Assembly (NCBI GenBank): GCA_036262515.1
Contig: DATAIT010000117.1
Location: 16,045-80,044 of the forward strand
Length of the DNA stretch: 64,000 bases
Origin: Acidimicrobiales bacterium
GTDB taxonomy: Bacteria; Actinomycetota; Acidimicrobiia; Acidimicrobiales; GCA-2861595
Direction of reading: 5' to 3'
The position numbers and the translations under genes are program-made. The number at the start of each line of letters is the position of its first letter. Position 1 is the first letter of the stretch. Of the stretch, positions 16,818-25,705 are shown in pieces. Under the pieces are notes generated by a model that was not told the DNA's origin, ran no database searches, and saw only the letters and a list, made by a program, of their open reading frames with translations.

Positions 16818-17438
16818 ATGCCCCGCGCACCCGGGTTCGGCTCATCGCTGCTCCTGGCTGCCCTGACCCTCGTCGCCTGCGGCGGCGGCGATGACGACGC
16901 CACCGGCACCACCACATCGGTCACGTCGACCAGCACGACCACCGGCGGCACGACCACCACGACCGAAGGGCCGGCCAAGCCGGCGATCCTCCTCCAGCCC
17001 GACGGGCTCGGCGTGGCCCACTTCGGCGAGCAGAAGCCGTCGGTGGTGGCCGCGATCGCCCTCGGGCTGGGTCCGCCCGACGGCACGGGGAAAGGGTGCG
17101 AGCTGGCCGGGACGGACGTCACGACCGCCTCGTGGAAGGAGCTCACGGTCCAGTTCTCCGACGGGGCCTTCGATTCCTACAGCGTCCGTCCGGGGCCGTC
17201 CGGTGACGCCGTCCTCGATCTGGCGACCGAGAAGGGGATCCGCATCGGCTCCACCGTCGCCCAGCTGCACGGTGCGTACGGCGACCACGTGACCATTCCC
17301 GGGCTGCCACCCGACTTCGGCGAGCCGAGCAGCTTCAGCATCTCGTTCGACGGGTCCGAGCGTTCGATCCTCGGGCTCCTCACGGGCACGAACGAGTCGG
17401 CCAAGGTCAAGACCTTCTTCACGCAGCTCTGCGAGTAG
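16818..17438 (+). CDS. Secreted lipoprotein, unknown function
   Basis: This 206-residue exported lipoprotein has a signal peptide ending in the lipobox LTLVAC, then a Gly/Asp and Thr/Ser-rich linker (residues ~22-55) typical of actinobacterial lipoproteins. The globular part (about 60-206) repeats a PDGLGVAHFGE/KGIRIGSTVAQLHGAYGD theme suggestive of two similar half-domains, as in surface proteins with substrate-cup folds. The ATG at 16818 has GGGAGG seven bases upstream. The partner or ligand is unknown. Confidence 0.75.
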   Translation: MPRAPGFGSSLLLAALTLVACGGGDDDATGTTTSVTSTSTTTGGTTTTTEGPAKPAILLQPDGLGVAHFGEQKPSVVAAIALGLGPPDGTGKGCELAGTDVTTASWKELTVQFSDGAFDSYSVRPGPSGDAVLDLATEKGIRIGSTVAQLHGAYGDHVTIPGLPPDFGEPSSFSISFDGSERSILGLLTGTNESAKVKTFFTQLCE

Positions 17439-17449
17439 CGGTCGCACGC

Positions 17450-18955
17450 ATGGCCGCTGGAGCAGGCGGGGCGGCGGCGTCCCTACGGCTCGACTCGGCA
17501 CCGGGGCGGTGGGTCCTGGCCGCCGCCGTGCTCGGGTCGGCGATGGCGACCCTCGACGCCACGGCCGTCAACGTGGCCCTGCCCAGCATCGCCAGGGATC
17601 TCGACACGGACTTTGCCGGCCTCCAGTGGGTGGTCACCGGGTACACGCTCACGCTGGCCTCGCTGCTGTTGCTGGGAGGGTCCCTGGGGGACCGGTTCGG
17701 CCGGCGGCGCGCCTTCGTGTGCGGTGTCGTGTGGTTCGCCGCCGCGTCGGCTCTGTGCGCGACGGCTCCGAGCGCAGGGGTACTGGTGGCGGCTCGCCTG
17801 CTGCAGGGCGTCGGCGGGGCACTGCTGACCCCCGGCAGCCTGGCCGTCATCTCGGCGTCGTTCTGCGCCGACGACCGCGGCCGCGCCGTCGGAGCGTGGT
17901 CGGGGCTGGGCGGCATCGCGGCGGCGGCCGGGCCCTTCCTCGGCGGCTGGCTGGTGGAGGCGGCGTCGTGGCGATGGATCTTCCTCCTCAACGTCCCGCT
18001 GGGCGCCGCCGTGGTAGCCATCGCCCTCCGCCACGTCCCCGAGTCGCTCGATCCCGCTGCGACCGGACAGCGCATCGACGTCGTCGGAGCGCTGACGGGC
18101 TCCGTCGGGTTGGCCGTCGCCACCTACGGGCTCATCGACCGCAGTGCCCCCGTGGCACTGGCCGGCGCTGCCCTCGTGATCGTCTTCGTCGTCGTCGAGG
18201 CGCGCACCCCCGCGCCCATGCTCCCGCTCGCCGTGTTCGCCAACCGCCTCTTCAGCGCCACCAACCTGGTCACGTTCGTCATCTACGGCGCCCTCGGCGC
18301 CACGCTCTTCCTGGTCGCCATAACCCTGCAGACCGGGCTCGCCTACTCACCCCTCGCCGCCGGCGGATCGTTGCTCCCGGTCACGGTGATCATGCTCACG
18401 CTCTCCTCTCGCAGCGGCGCACTCGCCCAGCGCACCGGGCCGCGTCTGCCACTGTCGATCGGGCCGGTGGTCATCGGCGCCGGCCTCGGCCTCCTCGCAC
18501 GCGTGGAGCCCGGCCGCAGCTATGCCGCCACCGTGCTTCCGGCGCTCGTCGTCTTCGGGCTGGGACTGGCCGTCACCGTGGCTCCGCTCACCGCCACAGT
18601 CCTCGCCGCAGCCGAGACGCGGCGGGCCGGGGTGGCCTCTGCGGTCAACAACGCCGTGGCGAGGACGGCGGGACTGCTGGCCGTGGCCGCCGTCCCGCTC
18701 CTCACCGGCTTCGATCCCGAGCGGCCCGTGCGGCCGGCCGCCGTCGTGGACGGTCTGCACGGCGTGGCCCGGCTCGCCGCCGTCGCCTGCGTGCTGGCCG
18801 GCGGCCTGGCGTTCGCCACCATGCCGTCCCGGCGGATGGCTCCGACGGGCTCGGTCGGCTCCGCCCCTGGGCGACCCACGCACCACTGCCCGCTCGACGC
18901 ACCGCCGCTGGCCGTTCGCACCGAGGACCGCCCGCCCGGGTACGCCGTCCGCTGA
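17450..18955 (+). CDS. MFS transporter, DHA2 (drug:H+ antiporter, 14-TM) family
   Basis: This 501-residue inner-membrane exporter has the DHA2 motifs: LDATAVNVALPSIARDL in helix 1, motif A GGSLGDRFGRRRAF between helices 2 and 3, and motif C-like GPFLGGWLVEAASWRWIF around helices 5-6. The number of hydrophobic segments fits 14 helices. It probably extrudes a lipophilic compound by proton antiport; the substrate is unknown. It follows the lipoprotein gene by 11 bases. Confidence 0.9.
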   Translation: MAAGAGGAAASLRLDSAPGRWVLAAAVLGSAMATLDATAVNVALPSIARDLDTDFAGLQWVVTGYTLTLASLLLLGGSLGDRFGRRRAFVCGVVWFAAASALCATAPSAGVLVAARLLQGVGGALLTPGSLAVISASFCADDRGRAVGAWSGLGGIAAAAGPFLGGWLVEAASWRWIFLLNVPLGAAVVAIALRHVPESLDPAATGQRIDVVGALTGSVGLAVATYGLIDRSAPVALAGAALVIVFVVVEARTPAPMLPLAVFANRLFSATNLVTFVIYGALGATLFLVAITLQTGLAYSPLAAGGSLLPVTVIMLTLSSRSGALAQRTGPRLPLSIGPVVIGAGLGLLARVEPGRSYAATVLPALVVFGLGLAVTVAPLTATVLAAAETRRAGVASAVNNAVARTAGLLAVAAVPLLTGFDPERPVRPAAVVDGLHGVARLAAVACVLAGGLAFATMPSRRMAPTGSVGSAPGRPTHHCPLDAPPLAVRTEDRPPGYAVR

Positions 18956-19023
18956 GCGTCCCCGCCCTTCCCGCCGAGCTGCGGGCCCGACCGGCACCGT
19001 GCTTTCGCCCGCAGCGCGTGATC

Positions 19024-19029
19024 TACCGT
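19024..19029 (+). promoter_or_regulatory. -10 hexamer of the TrxR-like gene
   Basis: TACCGT ends six bases before the ATG at 19036, consistent with a leaderless transcript. Confidence 0.5.
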
Positions 19030-19035
19030 CGTCGG

Positions 19036-20292
19036 ATGCCCGACAGCCCGACGCCACCGGGACGACCGTCGGGCGGAATGTCACTGGACGGCGGCGCCCG
19101 GGTCGTGGTCACCGGCGGCGCCGCCGCCTACGACATACGGGACTTCCTGAGCCGGGCGTCGGTGCCCTTCCGCTACCTGGACGAGGCCGGACCCCTCGGC
19201 GTGGCCGAGTGCACCTTCGCCGACGGTGCATGCCTCACCGGGCCGACGGTCACCGACGTGGCCCGCCAGCTCGGTCTGCTGGCGGACCCCTCACCCGCCC
19301 CGTACGACCTGGCCGTCGTGGGCGCCGGCCCGGCCGGACTGGCGGCGGCGGTCTATGCAGCGTCGGAGGGATTGCGGACGGCGGTGGTCGACGAGTGGGC
19401 ACCGGGCGGGCAGGCGGGCAGCAGCTCCCGGATCGAGAACTACCTGGGATTCCCGGACGGCATCGGCGGCGCCGAGCTGGCCGACCGCGCCCGCCGCCAG
19501 GCGGAGAAGTTCGGCGCCGAGATCCTGATGCTGCGCCAGGTCGTCAACGGCACCATCGGCGACAGGTCCTTCGAGCTCGCCCTGTCGGGCGGCGGCGCGA
19601 TCACGTCGACCGCCGTGATCGTCGCCACCGGCGTGGCCTGGCGGCGGCTCGATGCCGATGGCGCCGACCGGCTCCTCCATGCCGGCGTCTACTACGGGGC
19701 GGCCGCCAGTGAGGCGCCGGGCGTGCGAGGAAAGGACGTCTTCATCGTCGGTGCCGGGAACTCGGCCGGACAGGCGGCGATGAACTTCGCCGAGTGGGCC
19801 GCCTCGGTCACGATCGTGTCCCGGGGCTCAGGACTGTCCTCCACGATGTCGACCTACCTGCAGGAACGCATCGCCGGCACACCCAACGTGCGCGTCGAGG
19901 CGTTCGCCGAGGTGACCGCCGTCCACGGTGGCGACTGGCTTCGTCGCATCACGCTCCGCCACGTCGTGACCGGCGTTGCCCACGACGTCCCGGCACACGC
20001 CCTGTTCATCTGCATCGGCGGCACGCCGCGAACGGAGTGGGCCGACGCCGACGGCGTGCTCACCGACGCGCAGGGCTACCTGGTCACCGGCCGGGATCTG
20101 TTCGATCCCGACCTCACCAGACCGCAGGCCCCGTGGCGCGGTCGTCGGGACCCCTACCCGCTGGAGACGAGCGTGCCCGGGCTCTTCGCCGTGGGCGACG
20201 TGCGCCACGGTTCCACCAAGCGGGTGGCGGCCGCCGTCGGGGAGGGCGCCATGGCCGTGCCGCTCGTGCACCGCTTCCTGGCCGAGCGGTGA
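19036..20292 (+). CDS. Thioredoxin-reductase-like FAD oxidoreductase lacking CxxC
   Basis: This 418-residue flavoprotein has a ~75-residue N-terminal domain with a glutaredoxin-like beta-alpha pattern but no CxxC. A TrxR-like module follows: FAD-binding GAGPAGLAAAVYAA, APGGQAGSSSRIENYLGFP, NADPH-binding VGAGNSAGQAAM and the C-terminal FAVGDVRHGSTKRVAAAVGEG. The usual redox CATC is replaced by GVYYGAAASEA, so it cannot reduce thioredoxin by the normal route. Such proteins are usually annotated only as FAD-dependent oxidoreductases. Electron donor and acceptor are unknown. Confidence 0.85.
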   Translation: MPDSPTPPGRPSGGMSLDGGARVVVTGGAAAYDIRDFLSRASVPFRYLDEAGPLGVAECTFADGACLTGPTVTDVARQLGLLADPSPAPYDLAVVGAGPAGLAAAVYAASEGLRTAVVDEWAPGGQAGSSSRIENYLGFPDGIGGAELADRARRQAEKFGAEILMLRQVVNGTIGDRSFELALSGGGAITSTAVIVATGVAWRRLDADGADRLLHAGVYYGAAASEAPGVRGKDVFIVGAGNSAGQAAMNFAEWAASVTIVSRGSGLSSTMSTYLQERIAGTPNVRVEAFAEVTAVHGGDWLRRITLRHVVTGVAHDVPAHALFICIGGTPRTEWADADGVLTDAQGYLVTGRDLFDPDLTRPQAPWRGRRDPYPLETSVPGLFAVGDVRHGSTKRVAAAVGEGAMAVPLVHRFLAER

Positions 20293-20352
20293 GGGCGGGG
20301 ACGCGTCCGTAGTATCGGCGCCATCCCGCCGCACCGGGGCAAGGAGGGCAGC

Positions 20353-22251
20353 GTGGCCGAGATCGAGCACGTGGTGGTCTTGATGTTCGAGAACCGGTCG
20401 TTCGACCACTTGCTCGGGCTGCTCTACGACGATCCCGACTTCCCCGGCGTGCGCGCCGGCGACCCTGCATTTTCCAACCCCGTCGACCCGACCGATGCGG
20501 CCAGAGGTCGGGCCACGGTGAGCGACGACGGGAGCCCGGACCTCGCCTTCGACCCATCCCATTCCCACGCGAGCGTCATCGAGCAGCTGGGTCTCCGGCC
20601 GTTCGGCGCGCCCACGATGCAGGGCTTCGTGGCGTCGTACGCCCGGAAGATCGCCGGGCACGAGTCGGGCCTCCCCGTGATCCACTTCGACCGCATCTTC
20701 GTCGTGGTGGGAGGTGTGGCGGTCGCTGTTGCAGGGGTGCTCGCACTGCCGTGGGCCGGCCCGCTCGTGGCCGGTGGCGCCGGCTTGTTGGTCGCCGGCT
20801 ACGGGGCCGTCACCTTCGCCTACATGCGCCGCAAGGCGCTGCCCGTCGATGCATGGACCGGCCCATTCGTGGCCCCGGCCGCCGTGGTCGCGGGAGTGGG
20901 CGGCCTGTCGGCCCTCCTCGGCCGCTCGGTCGGCTTCGGCGTCCGGGCGCTGGTCAACCTGGCCGTCGTGGGCGGCGGCGGCGCGCTGGCCGTCCTGCGC
21001 AAGCGCAAGAAGGTGGCGAAGCCGCCGCCGGTCGCCGAGGACCAGGCGGCGCAGATCATGCGGTGCATGAAGCCGATGGAACAGCTCCCGGCGCTCGCCA
21101 CCCTCGCCAAGTCGTTCGCCCTGTGCACGCGCTGGCACTGCTCGGTGCCCGGCGCCACCTGGCCGAACCGCAACTTCGCCCACGCCGGCACGTCCGACGG
21201 CACCGTCGACATCGAGGTCGGCTTCTACACCAATCCCACGATCTTCAATCGCCTGCACGAGGTGGGGAAGTCGTGGCGCATCTACCGCGATCCCGACTCG
21301 CTGGCCCAGGTGATGGCGTTCGAGTGGCTGTCCGACGACGCCCAGATCGGCAACTGGCGCAGCCTCGACGACTTCGTCGACGACGTCCGCCACGATCGAC
21401 TTCCGGCCTACTCGTTCCTGGAGCCGTGCCACGACGGCCGTCTGTCGAACAGCCAGCACCCGGGCAACAACGACGACAACAGCCGGCCCAGGGGGGAAGG
21501 ATTGTGGGACTTCCAACGGGGCGAGAACCTGCTCATCGAGATCTACGAGGCACTGCGCTCCCGGCCGGACGTGTTCGACAGGACGGTCCTGCTCATCACC
21601 TACGACGAGCACGGCGGGCTCTACGACCACGTGCCGCCGCCTACCGACGCGGTCGCACCCGAGCCCTTCGGGCGACCGGCCCGCTCGTGGATGCCGCGCC
21701 TGATCGGATGGTTCGTCGAGCAGCCCGATTCGGGTTTCCGGTTCAACGTGCTCGGGCCGCGGGTGCCCACCGTGGTCGTGTCGCCGCGCGTGGACCAGCG
21801 CTGGGACGACACGTGCTACGACCATTCGTCGATCCCACGCACGATCCGCAAGCTCTTCGCGCCCACCACCGCGGCACTGTCCGCCCGCGAGGATGCGGCG
21901 GCCACCTTCGACGGCCTCGCCGACCGCACCAGCCCGCGCACCGACCTACCGGACCTCCGGGCCTTCCACCGGCCCGAGGCCGTCGCCCGGGCGATGGCGG
22001 CCCCACCCCCGCCGCCGCGCAGAGACGAGTTCACCGCCCAGCTCGCCCAGCTGCGCACGAACCTGGCCGACAAGTTGGCGGCGTCGACGTTGCCGGACGT
22101 CGAACCCTCCGGTCAGCTGCGCGCCGGCCGCCCGCCCGCAGTCGTCCCCCGGGGCGCACCTCCGGTCGACGCTCCCCCGGCCGGCGAGATCGAGGGGGAC
22201 GACGTGGCCCGCCAGTTCACCGCCCGCGCCCGAGCCGCCGCCCAGCGGTAG
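20353..22251 (+). CDS. Phospholipase C/acid phosphatase-family phosphoesterase with membrane insertion
   Basis: This 632-residue protein belongs to the phosphoesterase (PLC/AcpA) superfamily. Metal/active-site motifs are present: VVVLMFENRSFDHLLG at 7-22, NSQHPGNNDDNSRP and TYDEHGGLYDHVPPP. Between MQGFVASYARK (to ~100) and the canonical MKPMEQLPALATLAKSFALC (from ~239) lies an extra segment with about four hydrophobic stretches (~115-157 and ~168-214) ending in RKRKK. There is no signal peptide. The C-terminal ~100 residues are Pro-rich. The start is GTG at 20353 with an ideal AAGGAGG. Placement of membrane helices inside the catalytic domain is unusual. Confidence 0.88.
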   Translation: MAEIEHVVVLMFENRSFDHLLGLLYDDPDFPGVRAGDPAFSNPVDPTDAARGRATVSDDGSPDLAFDPSHSHASVIEQLGLRPFGAPTMQGFVASYARKIAGHESGLPVIHFDRIFVVVGGVAVAVAGVLALPWAGPLVAGGAGLLVAGYGAVTFAYMRRKALPVDAWTGPFVAPAAVVAGVGGLSALLGRSVGFGVRALVNLAVVGGGGALAVLRKRKKVAKPPPVAEDQAAQIMRCMKPMEQLPALATLAKSFALCTRWHCSVPGATWPNRNFAHAGTSDGTVDIEVGFYTNPTIFNRLHEVGKSWRIYRDPDSLAQVMAFEWLSDDAQIGNWRSLDDFVDDVRHDRLPAYSFLEPCHDGRLSNSQHPGNNDDNSRPRGEGLWDFQRGENLLIEIYEALRSRPDVFDRTVLLITYDEHGGLYDHVPPPTDAVAPEPFGRPARSWMPRLIGWFVEQPDSGFRFNVLGPRVPTVVVSPRVDQRWDDTCYDHSSIPRTIRKLFAPTTAALSAREDAAATFDGLADRTSPRTDLPDLRAFHRPEAVARAMAAPPPPPRRDEFTAQLAQLRTNLADKLAASTLPDVEPSGQLRAGRPPAVVPRGAPPVDAPPAGEIEGDDVARQFTARARAAAQR

Positions 22252-22275
22252 AGGAATCGGTGCGCACCCCGGCCC

Positions 22276-22986
22276 TCATCCCCCGGACGTGGGCGTGGTG
22301 GGCCGGATCGGAGCCTCGCTCGGCTCGGCAGGGGGGGTGAAGTCGCCGTCGTCCACCTCGGTGGAGACCGTGGTCACCACCAGCTCGGCCCCCGACACGG
22401 TGACCTTGACCGGGACGTCGTCGGCGCGCAGGCACAGCATGTTGCCGGCCACCGCGTCCACCGTGTAGCAGTCCGCCTCGGTGTCGCCCACCCGGACCTT
22501 GGAGGTCGTCACCTTCTTGCCCGCCAGCTGCGCCACGAGTGCATCGAGCAGGGCCGTCGGCTTCGCGGTGGCGCCGGACGCGGCCCGCTGACAGGCCCAC
22601 TCCGTACCGTCGCTCTTCTGGCACAGGAGGTTCCCGCTCGGGAGCACATACGACGCCGACTCCTGATGGACATCCGCCGCCTCCACGGCGATGGTCTGGC
22701 GGACCCTGTCGCCCTTCCACCAGAGCTCGACGGCCATCGTGCCCGCCTGCTGGGCGCCGGGAAGGGTGCCGCGGTAGGCGAGGTGCAGAGTGCGCCGCCG
22801 AGCCGACGCCAGCCGGTCCACCAGCTCCCTGCCCGTGTCGGTGAGGGCGGCCGGCGCCGTCGTGCTGCCCTTGGCCGCCACGTCGCCGTCGTCGCCGCCC
22901 CTCCCGGCAATGGCGGCGACGACGGCTGCGACAGCGGTGACGGCGAACACGGCGACGAGGGCGGCTGCGACGGCGCGCTTGGTCAC
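22276..22986 (-). CDS. Exported protein of unknown function
   Basis: This 236-residue protein has an N-terminal hydrophobic helix (~8-27), then a Gly/Asp linker. The beta-rich body (HLAYRGTLPGAQQAGTMAVE, four cysteines in two likely disulfides) resembles lipoprotein carrier/RseB-like folds at a general level only. The tail is Pro/Thr-rich. The GTG start lies seven bases after TAGCGT. It is convergent with the phosphoesterase gene, 24 bases away. Function is unknown. Confidence 0.7.
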   Translation of the reverse strand: MTKRAVAAALVAVFAVTAVAAVVAAIAGRGGDDGDVAAKGSTTAPAALTDTGRELVDRLASARRRTLHLAYRGTLPGAQQAGTMAVELWWKGDRVRQTIAVEAADVHQESASYVLPSGNLLCQKSDGTEWACQRAASGATAKPTALLDALVAQLAGKKVTTSKVRVGDTEADCYTVDAVAGNMLCLRADDVPVKVTVSGAELVVTTVSTEVDDGDFTPPAEPSEAPIRPTTPTSGG

Positions 22987-22993
22987 GCGCCTG

Positions 22994-22999
22994 ACGCTA
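22994..22999 (-). promoter_or_regulatory. -10 hexamer of the exported-protein gene
   Basis: TAGCGT on the minus strand is seven bases from the GTG at 22986, consistent with leaderless transcription. Confidence 0.5.
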
Positions 23000-23016
23000 C
23001 CGGGGGACCAGGCGGC

Positions 23017-24096
23017 TCAGGCCGGGAACACGTCGATCTCCGTCGCCTTCACGGCGACCCACACGGGGCCGTCCCGCACGAGGTCCAGATCGGCGGTAGC
23101 GGCGGGCGTCACCTCGGCGACGATGGCGAGGGGGCCGCCGATCGTCACCCGGACGCGCTCGCCCCGGTCCTCCATCCCGTCCACCCGCCCGGCCCAGACG
23201 TTGCGGGCCGAACCGGTCGGGCGCTCCCCGTGCAGGGTGACGGCGCGTGGATCGACGGCGACGAGCACGTCGCCGGTGGCCGGATCGGCCAGGGTCAGCT
23301 CGAAGCCCCCGACGACGGCCACCCCACCGGTAGCCCGTCCGGCGAACAGGTTGACCCCCACCAGGTCAGCCACGTAGGCGGACCGGGGGCGGGCCGTCAG
23401 TTGGGCCAGCGTTCCCTCCTGGGCGATCCGTCCCGCCTCGAGGACGACGAGACGGTCGGCCAGCGCGGCCGCTTCCACCGGGTCGTGGGTCACGACGATC
23501 CCGACTCCCGCGAAGCCGGAGAGCTGGGCGCGGAGCTCGCGCCTGGTGGCCGCCCTGGTCGAGGCGTCGAGTGCGGCCAGTGGCTCGTCGAGCAGCAGGA
23601 GGTGAGGCTCGCCGACGAGCGCGCGCGCCAGGGCCACCCGCTGTGCCTCCCCTCCCGACAGAGCGGCCGGCCTGGCCCCCGCTCGCGCCGCCAGCCCGAC
23701 GCGCTCCAGCCACGAGGCGGCGCGGCGCCGGGCCTCGTCCCGACGCACGCCGCGGGAGCGGAGCCCGAAGGCGACGTTGTCCAGGGCCGACAGGTGCGGG
23801 AACAGGAGGTGGTCCTGGAACACCATCCCGAGCCGCCGCCGCTCGCACGGCACCCACCGGTCTGCGGCAACGTCCTCCAGCACCCGGCCGGCGAGGACGA
23901 CGGAACCGGCGTCGAGCTCGTGGAGACCGGCCAGCGCCCGCAGCAGCGTCGTCTTGCCTGCGCCATTGGGCCCGAGGACGGCGATCGTCTCCCCCGCCCC
24001 CACCTCGAGCTGTGCCCGCAGGTGGAGTGCGTCCCTGCGGACGTCGACATCGGCGCGCAGCCCGGCGACCACGCCGCCGCCCGGACCGTCGCTCAC
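23017..24096 (-). CDS. modC: Molybdate ABC transporter ATP-binding protein
   Basis: This is a 359-residue ATPase subunit. Walker A is GPNGAGKTT, the signature is ALSGGEAQR, Walker B is LLLLDEPLAALD, and the His switch is VVTHDP. The C-terminal ~70 residues form a TOBE/Mop-like domain that can sense oxyanion. It starts with GTG at 24096, overlapping the modB stop by GTGA. The A-B-C order with modB and modA and an upstream Mop regulator supports molybdate (or tungstate) as substrate. Confidence 0.9.
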   Translation of the reverse strand: MSDGPGGGVVAGLRADVDVRRDALHLRAQLEVGAGETIAVLGPNGAGKTTLLRALAGLHELDAGSVVLAGRVLEDVAADRWVPCERRRLGMVFQDHLLFPHLSALDNVAFGLRSRGVRRDEARRRAASWLERVGLAARAGARPAALSGGEAQRVALARALVGEPHLLLLDEPLAALDASTRAATRRELRAQLSGFAGVGIVVTHDPVEAAALADRLVVLEAGRIAQEGTLAQLTARPRSAYVADLVGVNLFAGRATGGVAVVGGFELTLADPATGDVLVAVDPRAVTLHGERPTGSARNVWAGRVDGMEDRGERVRVTIGGPLAIVAEVTPAATADLDLVRDGPVWVAVKATEIDVFPA

Positions 24097-24884
24097 AGCA
24101 CACCGAGCCACCGGTCGCGCAGGGAGGCCAGCACCGTCACCGACACCGCCAGCAGCACGAGGCTCAGGGCGATGGCCGGGCCCAGGCGGCCCGACTCCAG
24201 CAGCACGTAGACCTGGAGGGGGATGGTGGTCGTGCGCCCGGGCGCGTTGCCGGCGAAGGCGATGGTGGCGCCGAACTCGCCCAGGGCGCGCGCCCAGGCC
24301 AGGAGGCCGCCGGCGGCCAGGGCCGGCCAGGCGAGCGGGAGGGTGACACGGCGGAACACCGTCCAGCGCCCGGCGCCGAGCGTGCGGGCCGCCTCCTCGT
24401 AGCGGCGGTCCCCGCTCCGGAAGGCGGCCTCCGCCGTCAGGACCAGGAACGGCATGGCCACGAACGCCTCGGCCATGGCCGCACCGGCGGTGGTGAACGG
24501 GAGGGTGACCGAGAACCACGCGTCCAGGTAGTGGCCCACCACGCCCCGCCGCCCCAGCGCCAGGAGGAGGGCCATGCCGCCGACGACGGGCGGCAGCACG
24601 AGCGGCACCAGGACGAGGGCGCGCACGACCCGCCGTCCCGGGAACGGCCGGCGGGCCAGCACCCAGGCGAGGGGAAGCCCGACCGCCGTGGCGAGCACCG
24701 TGGCCCACAGGGAGCACACCAGCGACAGGCGCAGCGCGGCCGTCGCGCCGGGATCGGTGAGATCGGACCACAAACCTGACCACGGCGCCCGCCACAGCAG
24801 CGAGAGGAGCGGAACGGCGAGGAACGCCACGGCCGCAGCGGCAGGAACGACGACCGCCGCCGAAGCTGGCGCCGGGCGGCTCAC
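24093..24884 (-). CDS. modB: Molybdate ABC transporter permease
   Basis: This 263-residue inner-membrane permease has about five to six helices. The EAA loop EEAARTLGAGRWTVFRRVTLPLA is conserved and docks on ModC. The region LGEFGATIAFAGN is characteristic of ModB. It starts with GTG at 24884 overlapping the modA stop, so modA-modB-modC are translationally coupled. Confidence 0.92.
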   Translation of the reverse strand: MSRPAPASAAVVVPAAAAVAFLAVPLLSLLWRAPWSGLWSDLTDPGATAALRLSLVCSLWATVLATAVGLPLAWVLARRPFPGRRVVRALVLVPLVLPPVVGGMALLLALGRRGVVGHYLDAWFSVTLPFTTAGAAMAEAFVAMPFLVLTAEAAFRSGDRRYEEAARTLGAGRWTVFRRVTLPLAWPALAAGGLLAWARALGEFGATIAFAGNAPGRTTTIPLQVYVLLESGRLGPAIALSLVLLAVSVTVLASLRDRWLGVL

Positions 24885-25705
24885 TGGGCCGTGAAGCCGG
24901 CCGTGGTCAACGCGGCCCGTCCCGCCGGTGAGCGCACGAACGCGACCCACGAGCGGGCCGCCGCTGCGTTGGCGGCGTCCGAGGTGACCGCCATGACGTA
25001 CGTCGTCTCCACGTCCTGACCGTCTCGTGCGGCGATGTCGATGCCCTGGGCCCGCCGGCCGGCGGCGTGGACGTCGCTGCGGTACACGATGCCGGCGTCG
25101 GCCTCGCCGAGGACCACCTTGGCCACGACCGCCTTCACGTTCGGCTCGAACGACGACGGCTCGGGCGACAGCCCGGCCGATCGGAATGCCGTCGCCGCCA
25201 GGCGCCCGCACGGCACCTCGCGCGCGCAGACCACCAGGACCAGACCGGGCCGGACCACGTCGCCCAGCGTGCGCACGCCCAGCGGGTTGCCGGGCGCCAC
25301 CAGGATGGCGAGCCTGTTCCGGGCGATGCTCACCGGATCGGCCGCCTCGCCTGCGCCCACCACCGACCGCATGATGGCCTGGTCGGCGCTGGCGAAGACA
25401 TCGGCATCCGCTCCCTCGTCGATCTGGCGGGCCAGGGCCGGCGACCCGTCGAAGCTGAACCGGACCGTGACGCCGGGGTGGGTGGCCTCGAAGGCCCGGC
25501 CCAGGGCCTCGAACGGCTCCGTCAGCGACGAAGCGGCGAGCACGACCAGCCGACCGGACAGCCGGTGCGAGGACCCAGCCGGATCGGTCGCCACCGGCGC
25601 GGTGCCCCCCGGGGACGAACACGCGCCGGCCAGGACCGCGGCTCCGCAGGCGGCCAGCACCACGGCCCGGATCGGGTGCCCGCACCTGAGCCGGCGCCTG
25701 CTCAC
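24881..25705 (-). CDS. modA: Molybdate-binding lipoprotein
   Basis: This is a 274-residue extracytoplasmic binding protein anchored as a lipoprotein (lipobox LAGAC). The mature part matches ModA: VVLAASSLTEPFEALGRAF at its start and GADADVFASADQAIM, whose Ser residues bind oxyanion. KAVVAKVVLGEADAGIVYRSD follows toward the C-terminus. It starts with GTG at 25705 overlapping the regulator's stop. It delivers molybdate or tungstate to ModBC. Confidence 0.92.
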   Translation of the reverse strand: MSRRRLRCGHPIRAVVLAACGAAVLAGACSSPGGTAPVATDPAGSSHRLSGRLVVLAASSLTEPFEALGRAFEATHPGVTVRFSFDGSPALARQIDEGADADVFASADQAIMRSVVGAGEAADPVSIARNRLAILVAPGNPLGVRTLGDVVRPGLVLVVCAREVPCGRLAATAFRSAGLSPEPSSFEPNVKAVVAKVVLGEADAGIVYRSDVHAAGRRAQGIDIAARDGQDVETTYVMAVTSDAANAAAARSWVAFVRSPAGRAALTTAGFTAQ

